A stretch of DNA of 19,827 nucleotides. It comes from Pseudopedobacter sp039918235 (GTDB taxonomy: Bacteria; Bacteroidota; Bacteroidia; Sphingobacteriales; Sphingobacteriaceae). Every line of letters starts with the position of its first letter. Position 1 is the first letter of the stretch. The notes beneath the pieces were generated by a model. That model was not told where the DNA came from and searched no databases. It saw only the letters and a list, made by a program, of their open reading frames with translations. The DNA is taken from positions 1-19,827 of the forward strand of contig JBDSHZ010000011.1 in assembly GCA_039918235.1 (NCBI GenBank), given 5' to 3'. Below, piece after piece: positions 1 to 8,232 of this stretch. The translations under genes and the position numbers were made by a program.

Positions 1-411
1 TTTATCTCTTAGCATTGGGTTTTGCTTTAATTGTAAATAATTGATTGTCAGTTAATTAAATACAATAATCATGCCCTTTGCTATCTTTTTGTTAACTATT
101 TCTTATCCCGAACTCACGTTAAATAATTAAACAATATTCGATTTTATAGATCTATTCTCCCTAAGAATTGGTAATAATGATTCAATGGACTCGATGATTT
201 TTACTGAAAATTAGAATAAAAAAAGGCATTTAAAGTCATCATCCTAAAAATAGTTAATGACAAAAAATACCTATTTCAAATTATTAATTCCGTATTTCAC
301 AGTCGCAGTTCACAGTATTTTCTAGTGACTGACTCGAAAGTTTAATTGTGGCTCAATGAAAAGACACCTTGTTTTTGGAACAGGAAATCTAAAGTTACGG
401 CAACTATGCAA
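1..411. other. Noncoding AT-rich stretch downstream of the esterase gene
   Basis: I see no convincing gene on either strand. Short frames are interrupted and show no family resemblance. The only local structure I noticed is an 8-bp direct repeat, TTCACAGT, at 296-303 and 309-316 (period 13). The stretch lies past the 3' end of the minus-strand esterase gene and should contain its terminator, but I could not find a clear GC-rich hairpin with a T-tract. Confidence 0.5.
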
Positions 412-1167
412 TTATTTTTTTAACGCAGCTTGAATTGCTTTTTCCAAGAGAGGCTCCATCGTTTGATAACCCATTAGGTTTGGATGAACCCCATCATAAG
501 TTAACTCTAATTTAAGCCCCATTCTTTCGTCAGCCATCGCGGTAAAATAATCCAGATAAACCATTTTATTTTTTGAAGCAAATTCCTTTAATTGACTATT
601 GATGTATTTAATCTTAGGTACTGGATTTAGTCCTTTTTTCCATGGATAATCATAAACAGGCAAAATAGAGGAAAGCACAACCTTGATTCCATAATGTTGT
701 GCAAGTAGTGCCATGGATTGGATATTTTCTACAATCGTTTCTTCGGAAGTTTTTCCCGTGTTACCTGCAATATCATTGGTGCCTGCAAGTATCACTACTA
801 CCTTTGGCTTAAGATTAATTACATCCGGGCGGAACCGAATTAACATCTGAGGGGTAGTTTGCCCACCAATACCTCTGTTGATATAAGCCTTGTCTTTGAA
901 AAAGTCTGGGTGCATATCACTCCATCCTTGTGTGATGGAGTTCCCCATCAAAACTACCCTAATCTCGTATTTCTTTGGTAAAGTTAGTTTGTTGTTTTCT
1001 TCCTCAAATCTTTTAAGGTTAGCCCAGTCATTGTGAAATTGAAACTCTTGTTGCGCCCATCTTAAGCTATCTGTCTTTTTCTTAGCTGCATCACTTGGAA
1101 CTTGTGCAAAAGAGGAAGAATAGATAAACATGGTGCATAAAATGGTAAATATTTGTCTTTTATTCAT
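412..1167 (-). CDS. Secreted SGNH/GDSL-family esterase (probable carbohydrate deacetylase)
   Basis: This 251-residue protein has an N-terminal signal peptide (about residues 1-21, ending SSFAQ), so it should be periplasmic or exported. The SGNH hydrolase blocks are all present. Block I is GNSIT with nucleophile Ser77, block II is RGIGGQTT with oxyanion Gly101, block III is AGTND with Asn131, and block V is YDGVHPN with Asp225 and His228 completing the triad. The family includes GDSL lipases, PAF-acetylhydrolase-like proteins and carbohydrate acetyl esterases. It follows the GH97 gene on the same strand after 117 bp, so the two are probably co-transcribed. Given the mannan-directed neighbours, removal of O-acetyl groups from mannan is the most attractive role, but this is inference: the motifs define the fold and mechanism, not the substrate. 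The family call is sure; the substrate is not. Confidence 0.9.
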   Translation of the reverse strand: MNKRQIFTILCTMFIYSSSFAQVPSDAAKKKTDSLRWAQQEFQFHNDWANLKRFEEENNKLTLPKKYEIRVVLMGNSITQGWSDMHPDFFKDKAYINRGIGGQTTPQMLIRFRPDVINLKPKVVVILAGTNDIAGNTGKTSEETIVENIQSMALLAQHYGIKVVLSSILPVYDYPWKKGLNPVPKIKYINSQLKEFASKNKMVYLDYFTAMADERMGLKLELTYDGVHPNLMGYQTMEPLLEKAIQAALKK

Positions 1168-1284
1168 GATTTATTGGCTATCGTTTTTTTATTATAAACT
1201 TGTTCAGTTAGCTCGTTATTTCAAATTGATCAATAATGTCACTACTATTTATATGCTCCTAGAATTCATCAACTGACTTGTACA

Positions 1285-3282
1285 CTACTTTAACGGAGTG
1301 ATACGAGCAGCCCAACCTCCGCCTTTTGCCAGACTGATTTTTAATTTATCTCCTGACTTAACGGTAATGGTTTGTTTAACGTAGTCAGTAGCTTCCCTGT
1401 CTGCATTTACGCCATCTTTAAATACTTCTGCACTATAACTCCCTTCTGGTAAGAAAGAAAAATCAATATCCAGTGTGCGTTCATCCCAGTTTGTCAGCGC
1501 TCCCACGTACCAAGTTGAACCATTTCTACGGGCAATGGCAGCATACTCTGCCACTTTTCCAGCTAATGCTACAGTTTCGTCAAAAACTGTTGGTATAGCA
1601 CTGATAAATGTGGTAGATTCCTGTTCTTTTCTGTATATGGTAGGATTGTCAGCAAGCATTTGAATAGGAGCTTCGTACATTACATACATGGCTACCTGAT
1701 GACTACGAGTGCCCTGACTCATCGGGTTGGAATGTACCGCCCGATAGTTTGATTTAATAGCGTTCCGCATGGCTCCGGGTGTGTAATCCAGTGGCCCCGC
1801 AAGCATGCGAATGAAAGGAATAGATACGTCATAACGAGGTACATCATCCGCAGGAGTCCACTTTGAATTTTCAAGTCCTTTTACCCCTTCAAAATTTATC
1901 ACATTCGGGTAAGTACGCTGTATACCGTCTGGTTTGTACATTCCGTGAAGGTCAATTAGTAATTTGTATTTCGCAGCAATCTTTGCTATCTCATAAGTTG
2001 AAGCGGTAACTTTCTGATCGTCACGGTCTAAAAAATCAATCTTGAAACCTTTTACGCCCATCTCCGAATACCTCTTAAATGGTTCTTCGAGATTACCGTA
2101 CAGTGCCCGCCAAGATGCCCATAATATGATGCCTACATTTTTCTCTTTCCCGTAGTCAAGAATTTCTGCCAATTTAATTTCAGGATTGATTTTTTTCAGA
2201 TCAATAGGATCACTCCATCCTTCATCAAGGATGATATATTCTAATTTATTCTCAGCGGCAAAATCAATATAATGCTTATAGGTTGGTGTATTTATACCTG
2301 CTCTAAAGTTCACCTTAGATATGTTCCAATCGTTCCACCAGTCCCACGCTACCTTACCAAGCTTTATCCACGAAACATCCTTTACTCTTGAGGGTGCTGC
2401 AAGTTTTTGTATCATATCATTATTGAGGAGCATCTTGTCCTCAGTGGAAATAATAACAGCCCGCCACGGAAAACTATCGTAACCGGTGGTTTGTGCAATA
2501 TAATCAGCCCGCTTGGTAACCACTGAATTCAACATATTATATCCGCCAGGCTTTTCTTGCAATGGGTACTTGGCGAAATCTCCTTTAAGGCTATAATTGT
2601 CCTCGGCGCTTTTTACTAGGTACATTCCTGGATAACTTTCTAAACCTGCCTCCAATATGGCCAATTTTGCCCCATGCTCTATATCTACCAATATGGGTAA
2701 AAACGCGAGCGAATCATTTAATAAACCTGACAATGATCGCTCATCATAGAGTGCTTCAAATGAGGATATAAACTGGTCCCCCGGTAAACGCAGGTCTCTC
2801 ACGTAAGGTAAAAATGTTTTATAATCCTTGGCAAAATTAAAGTTAACGGATTCATCCACCACTTTTACTGGTTTATTGCCATTAATAACAAAACGGTAAG
2901 CTAAACCGTCATTGTAGGCTCTAAATATCAATTGATATCCTGATTTACAATTCAGAGTCAACTGCTGATATTGGTCTATTACGGTCTTCTTTTTATAAAA
3001 ATTGGCCTCAAAACTAGTGTTGATGTTCTCGATTTTGCTCGAAGCTATTTTTACTTTTTCGCCGAGCACACGGTTATCGTCTAACACCATAGATGCTGTT
3101 GAAGGGCGAATAATTTCTGCTCCATCAAGTGCGAGGCTCCACTGAATTTTGTCCCCAACATCAACCGTTACGGCTATTTTTTTATCAGGAGAGGTAATCT
3201 TAAAGCTTTTCGTTTGTGCTTTGGCAATGAAGCAACTTGTAAGTGCGACTAGTATTAAAGCAAAGGGTTTAAAATTTTTCAT
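1285..3282 (-). CDS. GH97 glycoside hydrolase, retaining type, probable alpha-galactosidase
   Basis: This is a 665-residue GH97 protein of normal length: an N-terminal beta-sandwich (about 25-290), a TIM barrel (about 300-560) and a C-terminal beta domain ending in GGGWAARI. GH97 contains inverting alpha-glucosidases (SusB type) and retaining alpha-galactosidases. Here the segment GFKIDFLDRDDQ places Asp416 where the retaining Bacteroides thetaiotaomicron enzyme has its nucleophile (Asp415 in BT1871); inverting members lack this Asp. Glu354 (LDEGWS) and Glu465 (NFEG) are further conserved acidic positions. The N-terminus is a signal sequence. It could be cut after AKA, or lipidated at Cys17 in LTSC, so periplasmic versus lipoprotein location is open. 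It is divergent from the mannanase operon and upstream of the esterase gene. Trimming galactose side chains from galactomannan fits the locus. The family is certain; the galactosidase specificity is inferred from Asp416. Confidence 0.92.
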   Translation of the reverse strand: MKNFKPFALILVALTSCFIAKAQTKSFKITSPDKKIAVTVDVGDKIQWSLALDGAEIIRPSTASMVLDDNRVLGEKVKIASSKIENINTSFEANFYKKKTVIDQYQQLTLNCKSGYQLIFRAYNDGLAYRFVINGNKPVKVVDESVNFNFAKDYKTFLPYVRDLRLPGDQFISSFEALYDERSLSGLLNDSLAFLPILVDIEHGAKLAILEAGLESYPGMYLVKSAEDNYSLKGDFAKYPLQEKPGGYNMLNSVVTKRADYIAQTTGYDSFPWRAVIISTEDKMLLNNDMIQKLAAPSRVKDVSWIKLGKVAWDWWNDWNISKVNFRAGINTPTYKHYIDFAAENKLEYIILDEGWSDPIDLKKINPEIKLAEILDYGKEKNVGIILWASWRALYGNLEEPFKRYSEMGVKGFKIDFLDRDDQKVTASTYEIAKIAAKYKLLIDLHGMYKPDGIQRTYPNVINFEGVKGLENSKWTPADDVPRYDVSIPFIRMLAGPLDYTPGAMRNAIKSNYRAVHSNPMSQGTRSHQVAMYVMYEAPIQMLADNPTIYRKEQESTTFISAIPTVFDETVALAGKVAEYAAIARRNGSTWYVGALTNWDERTLDIDFSFLPEGSYSAEVFKDGVNADREATDYVKQTITVKSGDKLKISLAKGGGWAARITPLK

Positions 3283-3798
3283 TTTAGTTTTAATGGTTTT
3301 ATTTGATAAATAAACACGGGGATTTCAACTTAAAAGCTTTTTGTATTTTAAGCCAAAATCGCTAAATAACACCTTGCCTATATATGGTTTAATTCTGTTT
3401 TTTATGCCAATAGAATGAGATGTATAAATCCTGAGCGGTATTTCACTTCATTTTTCATTCGAAGCTCTTTCGTACAAACAGATAAGTTTATCTACAAAAA
3501 TAACCAGCCCTTATTAAGGGATGTAATGTTTTCTTAACCTTTGTTGATACTAATCAACATAAAGATTGCTTTGATTAGTGATAAGAATGTAATTATTTTT
3601 TTAGAGGGCAGATTATTGTGATTGGTACAGCGTACAAATAATGTAAGTAGAATCCCAGATATACTTAATGCTCATTTTTTTGTTATGCGGGGTTTGTATA
3701 TTATGCGGAATGGTTCGAATAGTATTACTTTCTATATGGAATTCGTGACTAATTTGGTCCTTACGTTTCGACACGTTATAAACCAAATAAAAATATAA
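3283..3798. promoter_or_regulatory. Divergent promoter region between GH97 and the mannanase operon
   Basis: These 516 bp separate the minus-strand GH97-esterase unit from the plus-strand mannanase operon and must carry promoters for both. I found no open reading frame worth reporting. I could not find a clean Bacteroidetes promoter (TTTG at -33, TAnnTTTG at -7) on either strand, so no transcription start is proposed. A perfect interrupted palindrome, GTTGAT-4-ATCAAC, lies at 3543-3558, close to the middle, and could be an operator. That the region holds regulatory sites follows from gene orientation; the specific sites are unproven. Confidence 0.5.
3543..3558. repeat. Interrupted palindrome, possible operator in the divergent region
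   Basis: The sequence GTTGAT-ACTA-ATCAAC has perfect 6-bp inverted arms around a 4-bp centre. It sits 240 bp before the mannanase start codon and 261 bp upstream of the GH97 start codon, so a dimeric regulator bound here could serve both directions. A palindrome of this size can occur by chance in AT-rich DNA, so the regulatory role is only a suggestion. Confidence 0.25.
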
Positions 3799-4935
3799 AT
3801 GAGCAAGATAAGAATTCTAGTTTTAGTCCTTCTAAATATCCTGACTGTGGATTTGTATGCCCAGATGGTTGATCGGAAAGCATCTTTTGGGACTAGAAAT
3901 CTGTTTCACAATCTTTTAAAAATTGATAGTAAGGGAGTTTTGTTTGGGCATCAGGATGATATGGCCTATGGGATTGGCTGGCAATACCAGCAGGGTAGAA
4001 GTGATATAAAAGAGCTTACTGGGGAGTATCCCGCTGTTCTTGGATGGGATCTTGCCGGGTTAGAAAATAATAGAGAGAAGAATATTGATGGTGTGCCGTT
4101 TGAGCAGATGGGAGAATATATACGTTCGGCTTATAATCTAGGATTAGTCAACACCATTAGCTGGCATATGGATAATCCGTTGAATGGCAACACAGCTTGG
4201 GATACCACTTCGGTTACTACAGTTAAGGAAATGCTTCCCGGTGGGAAAGTACATGAGAAATATAAACAATGGCTGGATAAGTTTGTGAAATTCAATGAAA
4301 CGCTGGTAGGAGATGATGGGAAGTTAATTCCTATTTTATTCCGTCCCTTTCACGAACATTCCGGCAGCTGGTTTTGGTGGGGTAAAAAGGAATGTACCCC
4401 AACTGATTATAAAGAACTTTGGAAGTTCACTGTAAAGTACTTAAGGAAAGTCAAAAAACTTCATAATTTAATTTATGTGTTTAATCCAAACGACTTTACT
4501 TCAGAAACAGAATATTTGGAGAGGTATCCTGGAGATGATTATGTAGATGTGCTCAGTTTTGACACTTATCAAACTGGCCCTGTAAGTAACGGAGAAGCTT
4601 TTAAAAGTAGATTGGCCGCTAAACTTGTAATACAAGATAACTTAGCAAAAAAACACAATAAAATTAGTGCGATTGCCGAGATAGGTTATGTAGAGATACC
4701 TGATCCAAATTGGTGGTCTGAGGTGCTGTGGAAAGGGATTGAGCAACACCCTCCTGCATTTATAATGGCATGGAGGAATGCTGGTTTTAGAGAGTTGGAG
4801 AAGGATAACCACTATTATGCGCCACATCTTGGACATCCATCTTCTGTAGATTTTATGAAGATGATGGAGGAAAAAAAAATCCTTTTCCAAGGAGCTGCGA
4901 AGTCGCTAGACCTTTACGCTAATCCTAAACCTTAA
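3799..4935 (+). CDS. GH26 endo-beta-1,4-mannanase, secreted
   Basis: This 378-residue protein has a short signal peptide (about 1-21, ending LYAQ) followed by a single GH26 (beta/alpha)8 domain and no carbohydrate-binding module. The clan GH-A catalytic pair is visible: acid/base Glu186 in FRPFHEHSGSWFWWG and nucleophile Glu294 in AIAEIGY. The SWHMDNP segment (121-127) and the AWRNA segment near the end contribute the usual active-site His and Trp. GH26 enzymes retain configuration and cut beta-1,4-mannan, some of them releasing mannobiose. It leads the plus-strand operon, 71 bp before the symporter, the position the GH26 gene has in the Bacteroides fragilis mannan operon, where its product supplies mannobiose to the symporter. 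No lipobox is seen, so the enzyme is probably periplasmic or exported rather than lipid-anchored. Confidence in the family and activity class is high; the product profile is inferred. Confidence 0.95.
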   Translation: MSKIRILVLVLLNILTVDLYAQMVDRKASFGTRNLFHNLLKIDSKGVLFGHQDDMAYGIGWQYQQGRSDIKELTGEYPAVLGWDLAGLENNREKNIDGVPFEQMGEYIRSAYNLGLVNTISWHMDNPLNGNTAWDTTSVTTVKEMLPGGKVHEKYKQWLDKFVKFNETLVGDDGKLIPILFRPFHEHSGSWFWWGKKECTPTDYKELWKFTVKYLRKVKKLHNLIYVFNPNDFTSETEYLERYPGDDYVDVLSFDTYQTGPVSNGEAFKSRLAAKLVIQDNLAKKHNKISAIAEIGYVEIPDPNWWSEVLWKGIEQHPPAFIMAWRNAGFRELEKDNHYYAPHLGHPSSVDFMKMMEEKKILFQGAAKSLDLYANPKP

Positions 4936-5006
4936 GTAAACGAAATGGAGATTTAAGAGGCTGATTAAACTTTAAGCCAAATCAACAAACTGAATTTATA
5001 AATAAT

Positions 5007-6410
5007 ATGGATCAAAAACTAAAACTCAAAGAGAAAGTAGCCTATGGCTTCGGCGATTTTGCCTCTTCAATGTTCTGGAAGATATTTTCTGTTTATCTGC
5101 TGTTTTATTATACGGACGTATTCGGAATATCCGCAGCCGTAGTAGGTACGATGTTCTTGGTTACCCGTATTTGGGATGCAGCCAACGACCCGATTATGGG
5201 AATCATTGCAGACAGAACGGATACAAAATGGGGTAAATTTAGGCCTTACATTCTTTGGATGGCAATTCCTTTCGGAATTGTAGGCGTTTTATGCTTTACC
5301 ACGCCAGATTTGGCTTTAAGTGGAAAGATTATTTATGCCTATATCACATACACCTTAATGATGATGGTATATACAGCGGTAAATGTGCCCTATGCGTCAT
5401 TAATGGGTGTTATGACCGCCGACTTGAAAGACCGTACAACGCTTTCTACCTTTCGCTTCATTTTTGCCTTTGCGGGGAGTATTTTGGTGCTGGCCACAGC
5501 AGAGCCTCTGGTGGCTGCTTTAAGTAAAAAAGCTTCTGGAGTTATTGATGCACAACAAGGATGGCAGTATGCAATGATTATTTATGCGCTTATTGCTGCC
5601 ATTTTATTCTATTTTACTTTTGCGTGGACTAAAGAAAGGGTTAGACCTCCAAAAGAGCAGAAAACATCTTTAAAAGCTGATTTGAGAAATTTAGCGACAA
5701 ATAAACCTTGGTTTATTTTGCTAGGAGCAGGTGTTTCTACATTGATATTCAATTCCTTAAGAGACGGATGTGCCATTTATTATTTTAAGTATTATTTTCA
5801 AAATCAAGAGGCGTTCCAGCTATCGGTATTTAATATAGCTATTAATTATAGCACACTTTATTTGGTATTGGGACAGGCCGCTAATATTGTTGGGGTGGTT
5901 TTAGCGAAACCAATTTCAGATATAATAGGAAAGAAAAATACTTTTTTATATGCCATGCTTATAGCAACAGTTTTAAGTTGCATATTTTACTTCTTTAAAG
6001 AAGATGATTTAGTTTTGATCTTCTCATTCCAATTTTTAATTAGTATTTGTGCAGGAATTATTTTCCCTCTACTTTGGTCTATGTACGCAGATATTGCTGA
6101 CTATTCTGAATGGAAAACCGGAAGAAGAGCAACTGGCTTGATCTTCTCATCATCATCTATGTCTCAAAAATTAGGCTGGACGCTAGGAGGTGCTTTAACC
6201 GGCTGGATGCTGGCGATTTATGGGTTTGAAGCCAATGTAGCACAAACAGAAGAGACACAAACCGGAATAAGAATGATGCTAAGTTTTATGCCTGCAGCAG
6301 GTGCAATGCTTTCGGCAATATTCATCGGTTTTTATAAACTAAACGATTCTTTAATGGTAACCATAACTGGTGAATTAGAAGAAAGAAGAGTGAGAGAGAC
6401 AAATAGTTAA
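5007..6410 (+). CDS. GPH-family cation:sugar symporter, probable mannobiose importer
   Basis: This 467-residue integral inner-membrane protein has about twelve hydrophobic segments, the usual size for the glycoside-pentoside-hexuronide (GPH/MelB-like) branch of the MFS. The diagnostic N-terminal stretch is present: WDAANDP with Asp57 and Asp61, equivalent to the Na+-site aspartates Asp55 and Asp59 of MelB, then ADRTDTKWGKFRP (68-80) in the first cytoplasmic loop. The second half has the matching DYSEWKTGRRATG loop. The retained aspartates suggest cation coupling, Na+ being most likely. It lies between the GH26 mannanase and GH130 phosphorylase genes, exactly where the symporter of the Bacteroides fragilis mannan pathway is found, so mannobiose or short manno-oligosaccharides are the likely cargo. 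The transporter family is certain from sequence; the substrate rests on context. Confidence 0.93.
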   Translation: MDQKLKLKEKVAYGFGDFASSMFWKIFSVYLLFYYTDVFGISAAVVGTMFLVTRIWDAANDPIMGIIADRTDTKWGKFRPYILWMAIPFGIVGVLCFTTPDLALSGKIIYAYITYTLMMMVYTAVNVPYASLMGVMTADLKDRTTLSTFRFIFAFAGSILVLATAEPLVAALSKKASGVIDAQQGWQYAMIIYALIAAILFYFTFAWTKERVRPPKEQKTSLKADLRNLATNKPWFILLGAGVSTLIFNSLRDGCAIYYFKYYFQNQEAFQLSVFNIAINYSTLYLVLGQAANIVGVVLAKPISDIIGKKNTFLYAMLIATVLSCIFYFFKEDDLVLIFSFQFLISICAGIIFPLLWSMYADIADYSEWKTGRRATGLIFSSSSMSQKLGWTLGGALTGWMLAIYGFEANVAQTEETQTGIRMMLSFMPAAGAMLSAIFIGFYKLNDSLMVTITGELEERRVRETNS

Positions 6411-6506
6411 CAGCTTAACAAACAAATCGATTTAAAAATTGATAACAAATTAAATCGGCAATGATAGAGATAAGGTTATCTAATTAAAATATTATAAATA
6501 TATAGC

Positions 6507-7709
6507 ATGACATCAAATTTTAAAAACCGTGTAGAAAAAGTGAAGAAAGTCCAAGAGGGACTTATAAATAGAAAGAATGAAATAGAAGAAGAAGGAAACG
6601 GAATATTCGATAGATATAAATACCCTGCACTAACAGCCGCCCATGTGCCATTAGAATGGAAATATGATTTTGATGAAGCATCAAATCCATATTTTATGGA
6701 ACGTATTGGTGTAAATGCTGTTTTTAATGCGGGAGCAATAAAATTTAATGATAAATACATGATGGTGGCCCGTGTGGAGGGGTCAGATAGAAAATCGTTT
6801 TTTGCAGTAGCAGAAAGTGATAATGGTATCGATGGATTTAAATTTTGGGAATATCCAATTGTTTTTGACGCCTTTGAAAATGCGGATACTAATGTTTATG
6901 ACATGCGCCTTGTGCAACACGAAGACGGGTGGATTTATGGTCTTTTCTGCACAGAAAAAAGAGATCCTTCGGCTCATGCAGGAGATCAAACCTCTGCTTT
7001 GGCGCAATGCGGTATCATTAGAACAAAAGATTTGAAAAATTGGGAGCGGTTGGCAGATTTAAAAACTCCGTCTCCGCAACAAAGAAATGTAGTTTTGCAT
7101 CCAGAATTTGTGGATGGTAAATATGCTTTTTACACCCGTCCGCAGGATAGCTTTATAGAGGCTGGTAGCGGCGGCGGAATTGGCTTTGGTTTATCAGACT
7201 CTATAGAGCATGCAGAAATTGATCATGAACATATTCTTTTTAAAAAGGAGTACCATACTGTTTATGAGGCCAAGAATGGGCAGGGACCGGCACCAATCAA
7301 AACAGAAAAAGGCTGGTTGCATTTAGCACATGGTGTAAGAAATACAGCGGCAGGTTTAAGATACGTTTTATATATGTTCATGACAGATTTGAACGACTTA
7401 ACCCAAGTTACTCATAAGCCAGCGGGGTATTTTATTGCTCCAGAGGGAGAGGAAAGAGTGGGTGATGTTTCTAATGTTGCTTTTTGTAACGGTTGGATTA
7501 TGGATGCGGATGGAAAAGTTTTTATCTACTACGCTTCTTCAGATACACGTATGCATGTGGCAACCTCATCAGTAAATCAATTAATAGATTATGTAGTCAA
7601 TACTCCCGAAGATGGCTTAAAGTCTTCATCTTCCGTTAAATCAATTATCAATCTTGTTAATAGAAATAAAGAAATTATAGTGCAGAACAGCGTTTTGCTA
7701 AAAGCTTAA
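6507..7709 (+). CDS. GH130 4-O-beta-D-mannosyl-D-glucose phosphorylase
   Basis: This 400-residue cytoplasmic protein (no signal peptide) is a GH130 five-bladed beta-propeller phosphorylase, most like subfamily 1. It has the typical N-terminal helix, then GVNAVFNAGA (68-77), YMMVARVEGSDRKSFFAVAES (85-105, quoted in part as RVEGSDRKSF), and NVYDMRL, in which Asp132 matches the general-acid Asp131 of the Bacteroides fragilis enzyme. The phosphate-binding side includes TRPQ (210-213) and the HGVR segment (275-278). The reaction is phosphorolysis of Man-beta-1,4-Glc to alpha-mannose-1-phosphate and glucose, conserving bond energy. It works with the epimerase encoded two genes downstream, which makes mannosylglucose from mannobiose. 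The gene lies 96 bp after the symporter. A GH130_2 manno-oligosaccharide phosphorylase is the main alternative; length, motif pattern and partner epimerase favour GH130_1. Confidence 0.93.
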   Translation: MTSNFKNRVEKVKKVQEGLINRKNEIEEEGNGIFDRYKYPALTAAHVPLEWKYDFDEASNPYFMERIGVNAVFNAGAIKFNDKYMMVARVEGSDRKSFFAVAESDNGIDGFKFWEYPIVFDAFENADTNVYDMRLVQHEDGWIYGLFCTEKRDPSAHAGDQTSALAQCGIIRTKDLKNWERLADLKTPSPQQRNVVLHPEFVDGKYAFYTRPQDSFIEAGSGGGIGFGLSDSIEHAEIDHEHILFKKEYHTVYEAKNGQGPAPIKTEKGWLHLAHGVRNTAAGLRYVLYMFMTDLNDLTQVTHKPAGYFIAPEGEERVGDVSNVAFCNGWIMDADGKVFIYYASSDTRMHVATSSVNQLIDYVVNTPEDGLKSSSSVKSIINLVNRNKEIIVQNSVLLKA

Positions 7710-7773
7710 TGTTATGTGGCATTTAAGGGAGCCAACGATAATTATTTACAACTAATTTTGATAAAAATAAAAC

Positions 7774-8232
7774 ATGGATAGAATTAATATTCAAATTAGT
7801 CCTTACAAAATGAAATCTTCTTTAAAGGTTTTATTAATTATTGGTGGATTGCTGATTGCTGGATTTGCGATATTTAGAGCTTTTTACGTCTATCATTGGA
7901 GTAATTTTGTTTTAGCCCCAATTGGATTGACACTTGTTATTCAGGGATTAGGATTAAATTTATTAGGAGGCTCAAAAAAATTATTCTTAGTAGTCAATGA
8001 TTCCAAGATTGAATATAATTTCGGGAATATCGGTCGACCAAATTTGATTATCATTAATGATTTGAATTCTATATCTTTTAATGATGAGATACAGCGAGTT
8101 GATTTTAAGTTAAACAATGGACAAGTAAAAGAATTGTTTTTGCGAATGATTCCTAAGGACAAACGAAATGATGTAATGGAAGAACTAAATCGCATTTCAA
8201 TTAAAACAGATATAAAAAATAAAACGGTTTAA
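7774..8232 (+). CDS. Small membrane protein of unknown function in the mannan operon
   Basis: I do not recognise this 152-residue protein. It has a short polar N-terminus (about 1-15), two hydrophobic segments (about 17-37 and 43-63, with an aromatic FYVYHWSNF between them), and a soluble C-terminal domain of about 85 residues rich in alternating hydrophobic and polar residues, suggesting a beta-rich fold like a small PH-type domain. An alternative start is Met13 (7810). The gene follows the GH130 gene by 64 bp. Its TAA stop overlaps the epimerase ATG (TAATG), a classic sign of translational coupling, so it is a true operon member and not a chance frame. The four-gene mannan operon described in Bacteroides fragilis does not include it. 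A role in tuning transport or stabilising an enzyme at the membrane would be speculation. Confidence 0.75.
   Translation: MDRINIQISPYKMKSSLKVLLIIGGLLIAGFAIFRAFYVYHWSNFVLAPIGLTLVIQGLGLNLLGGSKKLFLVVNDSKIEYNFGNIGRPNLIIINDLNSISFNDEIQRVDFKLNNGQVKELFLRMIPKDKRNDVMEELNRISIKTDIKNKTV

Noticed and set aside
5255..5527. A 90-codon frame inside the symporter gene
   Set aside because: It lies wholly within the strongly supported GPH symporter in another frame, has no family motif and is a shadow.
6476..7007. Minus- and plus-strand frames of 72-94 codons over the GH130 gene
   Set aside because: They overlap the GH130 coding sequence, which has clear catalytic motifs, and carry no recognisable domains.
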